From: Pseudomonas baltica
Lineage (GTDB): Bacteria > Pseudomonadota > Gammaproteobacteria > Pseudomonadales > Pseudomonadaceae
Direction: 5' to 3'
NCBI RefSeq assembly: GCF_031880315.1
Contig: NZ_CP134771.1
Coordinates: forward strand, 930,001 to 994,000
DNA length: 64,000 nucleotides
Part shown: positions 7,563-16,621 of the stretch, piece after piece
How positions within the stretch are numbered: the stretch's first letter is position 1
Layout of the letters: the number at the start of each line of letters is the position of its first letter
Translations under genes and position numbers: made by a program
Notes under the pieces: generated by a model
The model's database searches: none
Told to the model about the DNA's origin: nothing
What the model saw: only the letters and a program-made list of their open reading frames with translations

Positions 7563-9962
7563 TTACTTATTGGGCAGCGCAAACGCAATGATGTAGTCGC
7601 CATGATCCGGCGCCGCGCGCGTGCCTCCAGCGGTAACCACGACATATTGGCGACCGTCCTTAGGCGAGGTGAACACCAGTGGCGTGGCCCCTGCGCCCAC
7701 CGGCAGCGGACTTTTCCATACGACCTCCCCCGTCAGTGCATTCAATGCACGCAGGTAATAGTCCGAAGTCGCGGAGAAGAAGATCAGCCCTGAAGCGGTG
7801 GTGGTGGCGCCGCCCAGCGTCGGCATGCCCAGTTCGATCGGCAGGTGAGTCTTGAGCCCCAGCGGCCCGAACTGCTCCGGAGTCCCTAACGAGCGCTGCC
7901 AGAGCACTTTTCGAGTTTTCATGTCGATGGCCGCCATAGTGCCGAACGGTGGAGTAGTACACGGTACACCCAGGACCGACTGCACCATGCCACGTTCGGC
8001 ACCATATGGCGTGTTGTCCATCGGCACGACACCACCGACGTTGTGGTCGGTTTTGCCCGACTCACGTGCGCGCTGGATTTGCTGATCGCGAGTCAGCAAG
8101 CGCCCTTTCATCATCACGCGCATGTCGTTGACGATCATCAGGTCGTGACGTTTGTCGATCGACTGGCCACCCCAGTTGGTGGTACCGAACCATGACGGGT
8201 TCTGAAGAAACCATTCCATCTGCGGCGGTGTGTAGTCGCCGGCATAGTAGAGCTTCTTGAACTGGATTCGGCAGCTCAACTGATCCAGCGGGGTGATGCC
8301 CCACATTTTCGCTTCGCTGAGCACCGTGTCACGCATGCTCGGCATGCCCACCGAGTAAGGCTGGGTCTTGGACAAACGTTCGCCCGCTACGCCATCGCCT
8401 GGTACGGGGCGTTCCTCGACCTTGGTGATCGGTACGCCGGTGCGGCGGTCCAGCACGAAGATCTCGCCATTCTTGCTGGCCTGGATCAGCGCCGGGATAC
8501 GTCCGCCTTTGCCATCCGGCATGTCGTAGAGCACAGGCTTGGAAGGCAGATCGTAATCCCAGATATCGTGGTGCACGAGCTGGTAAGTCCAACGCTCCTG
8601 GCCGGTACTGGCATCCAGCGCGACCACCGAAGTGCTGACGCGATCCGTCTCGGGCGAGCGCTTGCCGCCGAACATATCCGGGGTGCCGTTACCGGTTGGC
8701 AGATACACCGTGTTCAGCTCGGCGTCGAACGTCGGCGTCGCCCACATGTTCGGCGTGCTGCGGGTGTAGCTGGTCCCCGGTGCCGGCGGATTCGGCTGAC
8801 CGGGGCGGCCGACGTCCCACGCCCAGGCGAGCTTGCCGGTCACGGCGTCGAATGCTCGCACCACCCCGGAAGGCTCGTCGGTGGATTGGTTGTCCATGAC
8901 CCAGCCGCCGACGATGAGGTTCTTGCCAGCAAGCACCGGGCCCGAGGTCGGGTTATAAAACCCGGGAATCACCGCGCCCATGCCGGTGGCCAGGAATACG
9001 GTGCCGTTTTCGCCAAAGTCGGCCACCGGCTGACCGGTTTTCGCGTCCAGGGCAATCAGGCGCATGTCACCGGTGGTGAGGTATACCCGTGTCTTGCCGG
9101 GCGCCCCATCGGGTAGATCGGCGACCTCCATGTACGCCAACGAACGGCAGCGCATCCAGCCGGCCGCGCTTTTAACTGTCACCTTGGGATCGAAGCGCCA
9201 CAGCACTTCCCCCGTATCGCCGCGTACCGCCATCACCTGGTTGGTCGGGGTGCAGGGGTACAAGGTATTGCCGATCTGCAGCGGCGAATTCTGGTTTTCG
9301 GCGCCATTGAAGGTCACGTCACCGCTGCGTAGCGTCCAGGCCACTTGCAAGCTGCTGACGTTATCCAGCGTTATCTGCTTGTCCGGGGCGAAGTTCTCGC
9401 CAGAGGGCGTCCGACCAAAACCGACCGACCGGTGTTGATCGGTCGAGTCGCTGTAGTCGGTCGCCGCTGAGGGAGCATTACCCGGCTTGACCAACCAGAT
9501 GGGACTGAACGCGTTGATGAACGCTGCGATCAGCGCAATGCCAAGTACCGCGGCGCTGGCGTAGGAAACTCCACACAATCGCGCGTCCACCTTGCCCTGC
9601 GCCTTGGCCAACGCCGGCGTGCACAGCGCGATGAACATCCCCAGGACCGCGAACATGCCCAGCCGCGCAGCGAGGGGCCAAAACTGCAGGCCGGCTTCGA
9701 CGAACGCCCAGACGAGGGTAACGATAAAAAACGCACCAAACAGATACAGCGCTCGCGGATCACACCGCAGCAACAGCACCGCAACGAGGATCAACGCGAT
9801 GCCCGCAGGCAGATAGTAAAACGACCCGCCCAAACCGATCAGTTGGCCGCCTCCGTAGACCAGGTAGGCACCTGCTACCAAGAGGATTATTCCCAGAATA
9901 ACGGTATAAAGCCTCAACCCCATTGAGACGCTTGGTTTTTGCACAGGTGAAGTAACAGACAA
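7563..9962 (-). CDS. Membrane-bound PQQ-dependent dehydrogenase, glucose/quinate/shikimate family
   Basis: A 799-residue quinoprotein. The first 145 residues form five hydrophobic membrane helices, followed by a periplasmic PQQ beta-propeller with repeated 'TGEVLWRFDP', 'DAKTGQPVADFG', 'TGQERWTYQLVHHDIWDYDLP' type blades and a C-terminal 'GDYIIAFALP'. The reaction is oxidation of a sugar or cyclic polyol in the periplasm with electrons passed to ubiquinone. Length and layout match Gcd and QuiA. The N-terminus is not the closest match I recall to housekeeping Pseudomonas Gcd, so it may be a second paralogue with another polyol or aldehyde substrate; no symbol is given. No PQQ synthesis genes are in the window. 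Confidence 0.87.
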   Translation of the reverse strand: MSVTSPVQKPSVSMGLRLYTVILGIILLVAGAYLVYGGGQLIGLGGSFYYLPAGIALILVAVLLLRCDPRALYLFGAFFIVTLVWAFVEAGLQFWPLAARLGMFAVLGMFIALCTPALAKAQGKVDARLCGVSYASAAVLGIALIAAFINAFSPIWLVKPGNAPSAATDYSDSTDQHRSVGFGRTPSGENFAPDKQITLDNVSSLQVAWTLRSGDVTFNGAENQNSPLQIGNTLYPCTPTNQVMAVRGDTGEVLWRFDPKVTVKSAAGWMRCRSLAYMEVADLPDGAPGKTRVYLTTGDMRLIALDAKTGQPVADFGENGTVFLATGMGAVIPGFYNPTSGPVLAGKNLIVGGWVMDNQSTDEPSGVVRAFDAVTGKLAWAWDVGRPGQPNPPAPGTSYTRSTPNMWATPTFDAELNTVYLPTGNGTPDMFGGKRSPETDRVSTSVVALDASTGQERWTYQLVHHDIWDYDLPSKPVLYDMPDGKGGRIPALIQASKNGEIFVLDRRTGVPITKVEERPVPGDGVAGERLSKTQPYSVGMPSMRDTVLSEAKMWGITPLDQLSCRIQFKKLYYAGDYTPPQMEWFLQNPSWFGTTNWGGQSIDKRHDLMIVNDMRVMMKGRLLTRDQQIQRARESGKTDHNVGGVVPMDNTPYGAERGMVQSVLGVPCTTPPFGTMAAIDMKTRKVLWQRSLGTPEQFGPLGLKTHLPIELGMPTLGGATTTASGLIFFSATSDYYLRALNALTGEVVWKSPLPVGAGATPLVFTSPKDGRQYVVVTAGGTRAAPDHGDYIIAFALPNK

Positions 9963-10271
9963 GTTGGATCTCCCGATTTATTTGAATTATATGAACCCAC
10001 TCACTGCGTTTGACCGGCGAAATACCGGTGCGTCGCGTGACTCTAATAGATTACCACGGCGAAACTTCCAACTTGATAGACTCCAACTCTACAAACTGTA
10101 GACATCAAGTAAACAGTTGCGATTGATAAAATCCAACCTATGGCAATGACAATCCAAGCAACTAATACCGTTGGTCGGCCTCGTTGCAATTTGGCGGGAA
10201 CGCCCTTGCCGATCCCGTGCCAGACACTCCGAGCGATATGAATTTATGATTCACCATTACCGGAGAGCGAC
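9963..10271. promoter_or_regulatory. Divergent promoter region with inverted repeats
   Basis: This 309-base AT-richer gap separates the PQQ dehydrogenase and the zinc dehydrogenase. It contains the inverted repeat ACTTGAT (10071-10077) / ATCAAGT (10104-10110), and inside it CTACA-AAC-TGTAG (10089-10101). These are plausible operator arms for a regulator shared by both genes. No G tract of the FrmR type was found here. Confidence 0.45.
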
Positions 10272-11411
10272 ATGAAAGCAATCGTCTATAACGGCCCCCA
10301 CGACGTCAGCGTTCGCAACGTTCCCGATGCCAAGATCGAAAAGCCCACCGATGCGCTGGTACGTATTACCACGACCAATATATGTGGGTCGGACCTGCAT
10401 ATGTATGAAGGCCGTACCAGCTTTGAGACCGGCAGAATTCTGGGTCACGAAAACCTCGGAGAGGTGATTGAAGTCGGGGCCGGTGTCGACCGCGTCAAAG
10501 TCGGAGACATCGTTTGCCTGCCTTTCAATATTGGCTGCGGTTTTTGCGAAAACTGCGAAAAAGGCCTCACCGGTTACTGTTTGACCGTCAACCCCGGTAG
10601 TGCCGGGGGCGCTTATGGCTTCGCCGACATGGGGCCGTATCAGGGTGGCCAGGCCGAGTTGCTGCGTGTGCCCTATGCCGATTTCAACTGCCTGGTGTTG
10701 CCGGAAGGCGCTCAGGAGAAAGAAAACGATTACGTCATGCTTTCGGATATTTTTCCCACGGGCTGGCATGCCACCGAGCTCTCGGGACTGTTGCCTGGCG
10801 AAAGTATCGCTATTTACGGCGCCGGTCCGGTAGGACTGATGGCGGCCCATTCAGCAATGATCAAGGGTGCGTCGCAAGTGTTTGTGGTTGACAGCCACCC
10901 TGACCGCCTGGCGCTGGCCGCCAAGCTGGGCGCTACCCCGATCAACGCGGTGGAAAAAGAAGCGGTCGAGCAGATTCTGAATCTGACCGAGGGTAAAGGT
11001 ACCGACCGTGGCTGCGAATGCGTCGGCTATCAGTGCTGCGACAAACACGGCCATGAAGCCAATCACCTGACCATGAACAATCTGGTGGCGTCCACCAAAC
11101 CCACCGGCGGGATAGGCGTCGTTGGGGTATTCGTACCACAGGACCCGGGGGCGGAAAACGAACTGGCCAAGCAAGGCAAGATGGCGTTCGACTTCGGTTC
11201 GTTCTGGTTCAAGGGTCAGCAGATCCGTACCGGGCAGGCCAACGTCAAAGCCTATAACCGCCGGTTGGCCAAGCTGATCGAGCATGACCGTGCCAAGCCT
11301 TCGCAGATTATTTCCCATAGCCTGAAGTTGTCCGAAGGGCCTGACGCCTACAAGCACTTCGATGCCCGTGATGATGGATGGACCAAGGTTGTCCTCAAGC
11401 CAGGCGCGTAA
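10272..11411 (+). CDS. Glutathione-independent formaldehyde dehydrogenase-like zinc alcohol dehydrogenase
   Basis: A 379-residue medium-chain zinc dehydrogenase of the formaldehyde-dismutase/FdhA-like group. Catalytic zinc ligands are Cys38 ('NICGSDLHM') and His59-Glu60 ('LGHEN'); the structural zinc site is Cys89, Cys92, Cys95 and Cys103; the NAD fold shows 'GAGPVGLMAA'. The 'CLTVNPGSAGGAYGFADMG.Y.GGQAE' block is diagnostic of this group. Start supported by GGAG eight bases upstream. It probably oxidises formaldehyde or another small aldehyde/alcohol with bound or free NAD. The lone frmR at 7125 suggests a formaldehyde link, though the PQQ gene lies between. Classical P. putida FdhA is about 20 residues longer. 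Confidence 0.85.
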   Translation: MKAIVYNGPHDVSVRNVPDAKIEKPTDALVRITTTNICGSDLHMYEGRTSFETGRILGHENLGEVIEVGAGVDRVKVGDIVCLPFNIGCGFCENCEKGLTGYCLTVNPGSAGGAYGFADMGPYQGGQAELLRVPYADFNCLVLPEGAQEKENDYVMLSDIFPTGWHATELSGLLPGESIAIYGAGPVGLMAAHSAMIKGASQVFVVDSHPDRLALAAKLGATPINAVEKEAVEQILNLTEGKGTDRGCECVGYQCCDKHGHEANHLTMNNLVASTKPTGGIGVVGVFVPQDPGAENELAKQGKMAFDFGSFWFKGQQIRTGQANVKAYNRRLAKLIEHDRAKPSQIISHSLKLSEGPDAYKHFDARDDGWTKVVLKPGA

Positions 11412-11423
11412 CGCCTGACACAG

Positions 11424-11464
11424 GGTGGGGGACGGGAGAGCTCGCTCCGGCGGGCTGTCCCACC
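11424..11464. terminator. Stem-loop after the zinc dehydrogenase gene
   Basis: Outer arms GGTGGG..AC and GTCCCACC close a long stem-loop whose interior carries a 'GAGAGCTCGCTCC' REP-like motif; TTT follows at 11465. It lies 13 bases after the dehydrogenase stop and over the truncated end of the alkB-like pseudogene, so a REP element or terminator may mark the deletion point. Confidence 0.4.
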
Positions 11465-11484
11465 TTTGCATCGACCCGTGTCGT

Positions 11485-11902
11485 CGCCAGTGGGCATCCA
11501 GTCCGCACCGACTGCCTCCCGATCACTGTGCCAGCCCAATCCCTGGCTGCCGTTGTGATACAGATTGAGCACACAGCTGTTGAAGGTCGCACCCGTGACC
11601 CGTTCGACCCGGTTCTTGATCAGTTCGAGGATGGGCAACTCCCACACAATGGCTTCACGCAGCAGCCCTGAATGGCTGTATCGAAATTTATCATCGGCAT
11701 ACCACGCCACCTGGCGCCCGCTCTTGATGACCTGGCCGTTCACCAAGGCGGTATCCGCCTGCCAAGGTACGTCTCGCAGCAAGCGGTGCAGAATAATGTC
11801 GGCTTCGCGGCCGCAGAAGACCCTGCCGAAATCATTCAGCTCGCCGTCCGAGGGCAGCAGATCCAGGCCTTGCAGATCAGGTTGAAACATATCGGTTTGC
11901 AT
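11485..11902 (-). pseudogene. Truncated AlkB-like 2-oxoglutarate/Fe(II) dioxygenase
   Basis: From an ATG at 11902 the frame gives an AlkB-type N-terminal half: 'LLRDVPWQADTALVNGQ', 'VAWYADDKFRYSHSG', 'VTGATFNSCVLNLYHNG' and the first iron ligands His-x-Asp in 'GLGWHSD' (near 11524-11530). Homology stops a few codons later. The second half of the jelly roll, including the third iron-ligand His and the 2-oxoglutarate-binding Arg, is missing, and the open frame continues only as unrelated sequence to 11348. The remnant is convergent with the dehydrogenase gene. It cannot be an active DNA-repair dioxygenase. Confidence 0.75.
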
Positions 11903-12245
11903 ATGACCGTCGGCGCGCCCATTACAGATATCCATCAGCGGGATCGCACGCGCGGCGCCGCTACCCACTGCTGAGCAACCTATAGCCGCGCGGCCAGATT
12001 CAATCCAGGTTAAACGAGCAAGTCGCACTTGATCCTCCCTGCGCATTCGAGATTGTTGCGTAATACGCAACTAAACGTTGTGCAAAACACCGTAGTCGTG
12101 CCCATCACCAGATGCTAGTTTCCGCGCCCTTGTCTGCAGCTGCTTGCGCGGTGCGCACGCGCGCATCTTCATCTACCCGGCGCTTGTTCGCTCAATCATC
12201 CAGCCACCACCGTACATTGGCCTGCACGGCGCTTGAAAGGCCCCC
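11903..12245. other. Gap without a recognisable gene
   Basis: No supported coding sequence, RNA or clear repeat was found in these 343 bases. They should hold the promoter of the LysR gene at 12246, whose ribosome site is the weak 'GAAAGG' eight to ten bases before its ATG. Confidence 0.5.
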
Positions 12246-13169
12246 ATGAATCGAAACGAATTACGAAAATCCGACATCAACTTGATGGTCATTTTCGAAG
12301 CGCTCATCCAGGAACAGAACGTCACCCGGGTCGCTGAGAAGCTGCACCTCGGCCAGCCCACCGTGAGCACGGCGTTGGCGCGCTTGCGAAAGGAGTTCGG
12401 CGATCCGCTGTTCGTCCGCATCGGGCATCGCATGGAACCCACGCGACGTGCCGAAGAAATCTTCCGGCACCTGTCGCCGGCCTTGGATTCGCTGGCCACG
12501 GCGCTCAGCCACGCTTACCAGTTCGACCCACTGCAAAGCCGCCTGACCTTCAAGATCGGGCTCTCCGACGACGTCGAATTCGCGCTGCTGCCGCGCTTTC
12601 TGCAAGCGCTGCGCACCGAAGCCCCCCACGTCATCGTGATCATCCAGCATGCGGACTACTGGCGCATTCCCGATCTGCTGGCATCGGGGGAAATTACCGT
12701 CGGCATCACCGAGACCCGTGAACTGCCGGCTAACGCCAAGCGCAAGCTGCTCAGACGCATCGAACCGCGCATTCTGCGCGCCGACAACAGCGATACGCCC
12801 CTGACACTGGACGAGTTCTGTGCCCGCCCGCACGTTCAGGTGTCCTACACGGCCAATGTTCACGGCATTGTCGACGAATACCTGGCCAGCATTGGCCGCG
12901 AGCGCAGGGTGGTGCTGTCCATCCCGCAGTTCAGCTCATTGCCAGCGGCACTCAAGGGTACTGACTTGCTGGCAAGTTGCCCGGACTACGCAGCGAAAGC
13001 ACTGCTGGAATGGGGTAATCTGCGCGACGAACCCTGCCCATTTGCAGTCTCCACCATGGAGTTGTCCATGGTCTGGCTGAGCCTGACCGACAACGATCCA
13101 GCCGAGCGCTGGTTGCGCACCCGACTGGAGCAATACATGGGCAACCTGAGCACCAGCGGCGCGCCCTGA
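12246..13169 (+). CDS. LysR-family transcriptional regulator (NahR/NodD-like group)
   Basis: A 307-residue LysR regulator. The HTH region reads 'INLMVIFEALIQEQNVTRVAEK' then 'LGQPTVSTALARLRKEFGDP', the 'DLNLL.vf.all.e.nvtrAA..L..sQpavS.aLarLR' signature of the NahR/NodD/LinR group rather than the CysB/BenM group. The effector domain spans about residues 95-300. It is convergent with cptA, nine bases apart, so its target is not obvious; the truncated alkB-like gene and dehydrogenase upstream are not oriented as a typical divergent partner. Confidence 0.85.
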   Translation: MNRNELRKSDINLMVIFEALIQEQNVTRVAEKLHLGQPTVSTALARLRKEFGDPLFVRIGHRMEPTRRAEEIFRHLSPALDSLATALSHAYQFDPLQSRLTFKIGLSDDVEFALLPRFLQALRTEAPHVIVIIQHADYWRIPDLLASGEITVGITETRELPANAKRKLLRRIEPRILRADNSDTPLTLDEFCARPHVQVSYTANVHGIVDEYLASIGRERRVVLSIPQFSSLPAALKGTDLLASCPDYAAKALLEWGNLRDEPCPFAVSTMELSMVWLSLTDNDPAERWLRTRLEQYMGNLSTSGAP

Positions 13170-13177
13170 CCCGGTCG

Positions 13178-14920
13178 CTACGGCGCCTTTTCCAGGGTGT
13201 CGAAGTCGCGCAGCTTGGCCGGTTGTCGAGGGTCGCCAATCAGCAGCTGGCCACGCTGGTACGCGGGGTTGACCAAGCTTTTCCACGGTTCGAACGTGTC
13301 GAAGCGCAGCCCTGCCAGATCCGCCCAGGTGTGGATGAAGTGCGACGTGGTCCACTCCCGGTGCAGCGCATCGTGCAGATCGAGCGGGTGGTCCTGCTTC
13401 CAGCTCGGCGAACGCCATACCAGGAACGGCACGGTGTACATTGGCCGGGTGGGCGCTTGCTCGTTACGTCCCAGCATGTGCGGCGCGACGGGGTCGTAGA
13501 CCGACTCGCCATGATCGGACAGGTAGAGCAGGAAGCCGCGGGGGTCTGAGCCCTTGAAGCGGTCGATCAACGAACTCACGACGTGATCGTTGTACAACAC
13601 GGCGTTGTCGCAATCGTTGTACTTGTGCAGCTTCTTGCCGGTGACGTAAGGCGGTACCTGCGCGCTGTCCTTGAAGCGTGCGTAGTCTTTGGGATACCGA
13701 TAGCGATAGTCCATATGGGTCCCCAACAGGTGCACGATGATCAGCTTGCGCGGCGCCTTGTCCTGGAGCACATGGGCAAAGGGTTCCAGCACATCGTCGT
13801 CGTACTGGCTGGTGGAATTCTGGTCCCGGTTGTTGTTCAGGTAGACCTGCTCGTCTGCCTGTTTGGAGAAGGTCGTGAGCATGGTGTTGCGCTGGGTCAT
13901 GGTCTGCTGATTGGTGATCCAGAACGTCTTGTAGCCCGCCTGCTTCATCATGCTGATCAACGATGGCGTGCTCAGGTACAGGTCTGGATGCGTTTGGTCA
14001 GCGAACGTCAGCACCTGCTGCAGCACTTCGATGGTGTAGGGGCGTGGCGCGACGACGTTATCGAACACATCCAGCTCGGGGCGCAGGGCGTCAAGTTGCG
14101 GGGTGGTCTGGCGCGGGTAACCGTACAGACTCATGCGCTGGCGGTCAGTCGACTCGCCGATCACCAGGACCAGCGTCGCGGGTTGCGCGGCGTTGCTATC
14201 GACCAGATGCTGCAGGGGCGGGATGGCTTTCCAGTTATCGAACATCTGCCCCATGTCAGTCAGCTGCTGGCGATACTGCGTGTAGCCGATGACCATCTGC
14301 CAGGGCGCCGCCGATTGCAGGTTCTGTTCGAACTTGCCAATGCGCATGTCCAGGTCGCCACGCTTGCGCAACTCATGAATAGCCGAATAGCCCACCGACA
14401 CGAACGCGATCACCAGGCACAGGACAATCCTGGCGCGGCTGGAAAATGCTACTGGGCGCACCCTGACCCACAGCACCAGCGCGATGAGGGTATAGGCCAA
14501 CAGTGCGGCCGCCTTCGACCAGGAGAAGTACTGGGAAATATACTCGCTGGACTCGTTCATGTTCGAGTCGAACATGATGAAGATCGCGCTCTGGGAAAAC
14601 TCCTGGCCATAGATCAGAAAATAAGCCAGCGCCGTCAGCGAACACATCCACAACAATAGCCCTGTGATCCCCACGATGGGCCGCGTCCAGCGCGGCAACA
14701 GCAGCGGCGGGATCAGCCACAGCAGACTCACGGCACTGGCCTGCCAGAAGCCCTTGAGCCCAGCGACACCGGCATGGAAGATCAATAATTGCAGGGGCCC
14801 GGAAAAGTACCAGAAGAACAGGTACATACGGGCCAGCGAACGGGTGTTGGAGTAACGTCTGGGCAGCGCGGCATCAGCACCCGGAACGCTTGGGCTTTGG
14901 AAGGGCTTAGTGTTGTTCAA
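13178..14920 (-). CDS. cptA: Phosphoethanolamine transferase CptA
   Basis: About 580 residues: five N-terminal membrane helices (including 'YFLIYGQEFSQSAIFIMF', typical of CptA) followed by a periplasmic sulfatase-fold domain with 'VIGESTDRQRMSLYGYPRQTTP' (nucleophile Thr in GEST) and 'LSDHGES' zinc ligands. It transfers phosphoethanolamine to LPS core or lipid A. The open frame runs 5' into the kinase gene because that gene is frameshifted. I take the TTG at 14920 (GCAGG nine bases upstream) as start because it gives the normal CptA length; ATG 14827 would cut into the N-terminus. It is the last gene of a three-gene operon. Confidence 0.85.
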   Translation of the reverse strand: MNNTKPFQSPSVPGADAALPRRYSNTRSLARMYLFFWYFSGPLQLLIFHAGVAGLKGFWQASAVSLLWLIPPLLLPRWTRPIVGITGLLLWMCSLTALAYFLIYGQEFSQSAIFIMFDSNMNESSEYISQYFSWSKAAALLAYTLIALVLWVRVRPVAFSSRARIVLCLVIAFVSVGYSAIHELRKRGDLDMRIGKFEQNLQSAAPWQMVIGYTQYRQQLTDMGQMFDNWKAIPPLQHLVDSNAAQPATLVLVIGESTDRQRMSLYGYPRQTTPQLDALRPELDVFDNVVAPRPYTIEVLQQVLTFADQTHPDLYLSTPSLISMMKQAGYKTFWITNQQTMTQRNTMLTTFSKQADEQVYLNNNRDQNSTSQYDDDVLEPFAHVLQDKAPRKLIIVHLLGTHMDYRYRYPKDYARFKDSAQVPPYVTGKKLHKYNDCDNAVLYNDHVVSSLIDRFKGSDPRGFLLYLSDHGESVYDPVAPHMLGRNEQAPTRPMYTVPFLVWRSPSWKQDHPLDLHDALHREWTTSHFIHTWADLAGLRFDTFEPWKSLVNPAYQRGQLLIGDPRQPAKLRDFDTLEKAP

Positions 14921-14954
14921 CGCATGCAACCTGCGATTCGAGATTTGAGGGAAA

Positions 14955-15658
14955 TCAAAGGGTCTGATCGACCAGCCTTTCGATGAGCTGCTGGCAGATG
15001 GCTTGGACCTGGGCTTGGGGCAATCGCGCATCGACCTCGACGACCCGCCCCCCCCCGGAAACTTCAACGCAGCGTTAGCGGCGACCTTGCGTTCGATCAG
15101 GGCTAGATCATGGTCGGGCTTGCGCGCCCAGGCGGTGCGAGCGTCCACATTGAGGCGGATGACGAGGGTGGGCGGTATATGGGCCATCTCGATGTACAGT
15201 TCCCGCTCGCGTCGGGCCAGCCACGCGGTCAGCCAGCCGGTAGCGCTGGCGGCAGATAACCCCGGACCATCGTTGAGTCCGGCGATTTGCACTTGCGGGT
15301 AGCGATCACAGATCACCAAGCGGCCACTTTCGCGCACCTGCAGCATGCGCAGGAAGCGGCCCATTCGCCGCCGACCAAACCAGTAGATGACCGCTGCCGT
15401 GAAGGGCCCGGGAATCCGCTCCCCAGGCGTACGCGCTCGGCCCGCCTTGGCGGTGAGATAGCGCTCGATCAACGGTCCGACCAGGGGCCACTGGCGAATT
15501 TTCAGCCCCAAGGCCCCTGAACCCAGGCCCAGGTAGGCGTACTGGCTATTGGGAATCTGCGCACACAGGTAGTGGGCCGTGGTGGTCTTGCCGGAACCGT
15601 CCGGCCCGATGATGGCAACCAGCGGGGCCAGCCGCATTGGGGGGCGAGGATTGCCCAT
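14955..15658 (-). pseudogene. Thymidylate-kinase-like P-loop kinase, frameshifted at a G9 tract
   Basis: From the ATG at 15658 the frame encodes a P-loop kinase: Walker A 'IIGPDGSGKTTT', 'LVICDRYPQ' and 'LVIRLNVD...A..RKPDHDL'. After 'LKFPG' it meets nine consecutive G (15048-15056) and leaves the family alignment. In the neighbouring frame the expected end follows: 'VVEVDARLPQAQVQAICQQL' region to a TGA at 14957-14955. Aligning with the sister gene at 15661 suggests seven (or ten) G would restore frame. As read, the kinase frame runs on into cptA. It may be a sequencing error, a mutation or a slipped-strand switch. The ATG overlaps the upstream TGA. Confidence 0.75.
15048..15056. repeat. Homopolymer tract of nine C (G on the coding strand)
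   Basis: A run of nine C lies inside the kinase gene exactly where its frame is lost. Tract-length change by one or two bases would switch between a separate kinase plus CptA and a fused kinase-CptA frame. Confidence 0.85.
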
Positions 15659-15660
15659 CA

Positions 15661-16107
15661 CCCGGCATGCCGTTGAGACAGGTGCAGACTGATCGCCTGC
15701 CTGGCCTGCGCAATCACTTCGTCGAGCGGCTGCGTGCTGTCCAAATCGATGATCGGACTGCCCTGGTATTCCAACTGCGGTACCAAGGCGATCTTGGTGG
15801 CCAGCGATGTATAGCGGTGGTCCGGCTTGCGCTTGTAGGCCGTTTCGAGATCGACGTTGAGACGGATCACCACGTTCGGGCGGTAGCTGACCATGTAGCA
15901 GTACAACAGCCGCTCACACCGCGCCAGCAAGCGAACCAACGCGTTGCCAGGGGGCGAGTCACTGAGGCCAGGCCCGTCGATTTTCATCTTGGCCACGGCA
16001 ATTTGCGGAAATCGATCGGCGATGACCGCGACGCCTTGTCGCCTGAGCGCCATCATTTTCTGATAGCGCCGCCAGCGGCGCACTTTATCATTCAACGTAT
16101 ATACCAA
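15661..16107 (-). pseudogene. P-loop kinase paralogue lacking its N-terminus
   Basis: The C-terminal 149 residues resemble the kinase encoded directly downstream: 'GVAVIADRFPQIAV', 'DGPGLSDSP', 'NVVIRLNVDLETAYKRKPDHRY' and 'PIIDLDSTQPLDEV'. The first hundred or so residues, with the Walker A loop, are absent: an in-frame TGA lies at 16110-16108 just upstream of a TTG start. No ATP-binding loop means no kinase activity on its own. It may be a deletion remnant, or be translated as a leader that couples to the next ATG through the shared TGATG at 15656-15660. Confidence 0.7.
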
Positions 16108-16264
16108 TCATTAATTTAAACTCAGCGCCCTTGCTACTCAGCGTTCAATTATCGGCAGATCGAAATTCGGACGGCATATTGTGAATCGTATCGTTTTTAT
16201 CACATGCCGCTTCAGCTACTTTTCGCCATTCTTGCTCTACGAAAGATTTCAGGCCCAAATCCTC

Positions 16265-16621
16265 CAAGGTCAAAGGCAGGCCTGCAGTTCGCAATCACCG
16301 GTTCATCGCCTCCCTTGGCATCGGCGCCCTTTATGTAGCCTGCAACACGCTGATGTCCGAATATTTACCCACCCGCTACCGCACGACTGTGCTCGGTACG
16401 CTGCAGGCCGGAGGGTCGGTGGGCTATATCGTCGATACTTTGTTGGCTGGCTGGATAATGCCCAACCATGGCTGGCGCTGGCTGTTCTACGTTGCGCTGA
16501 TTCCGGTGCTTCTGGCGATCATCATGCACCGCTTTGTGCCCGAACCTCGGCATGGCTGAATGCCCAGGCGGAGCGCGCCAAGGCCTGCGCAGCGCTGCAA
16601 CGAGAACAGATCAGCCCTTGA
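16265..16621 (+). pseudogene. MFS transporter remnant
   Basis: Codons from about 16290 to 16559 read as the end of a major-facilitator protein: 'FIASLGIGALYVACNTLMSE', 'YLPTRYRTTVLGTLQ', 'GWRWLFYVALIPVLLA' and 'VPEPR'. There is no start or N-terminal helices, and after a shift near 16550 the tail continues in another frame as 'AWLNAQAERAKACAALQ' to a stop at 16619-16621. It overlaps the end of the minus-strand AhpD-like gene by a few bases. A recombination scar, next to the kinase that lost its N-terminus. Confidence 0.7.

Noticed and set aside
11378..11974. Plus-strand frames over the alkB-like remnant (11378, 11565 and 11672)
   Set aside because: No recognisable motifs; the minus strand carries the clear AlkB-type sequence.
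13178..15661. An 827-residue open frame joining a P-loop kinase to CptA
   Set aside because: The join runs through out-of-family sequence after a G9 tract; the kinase C-terminus is intact in the next frame, so two separate genes with a frameshift fit better than a natural fusion.
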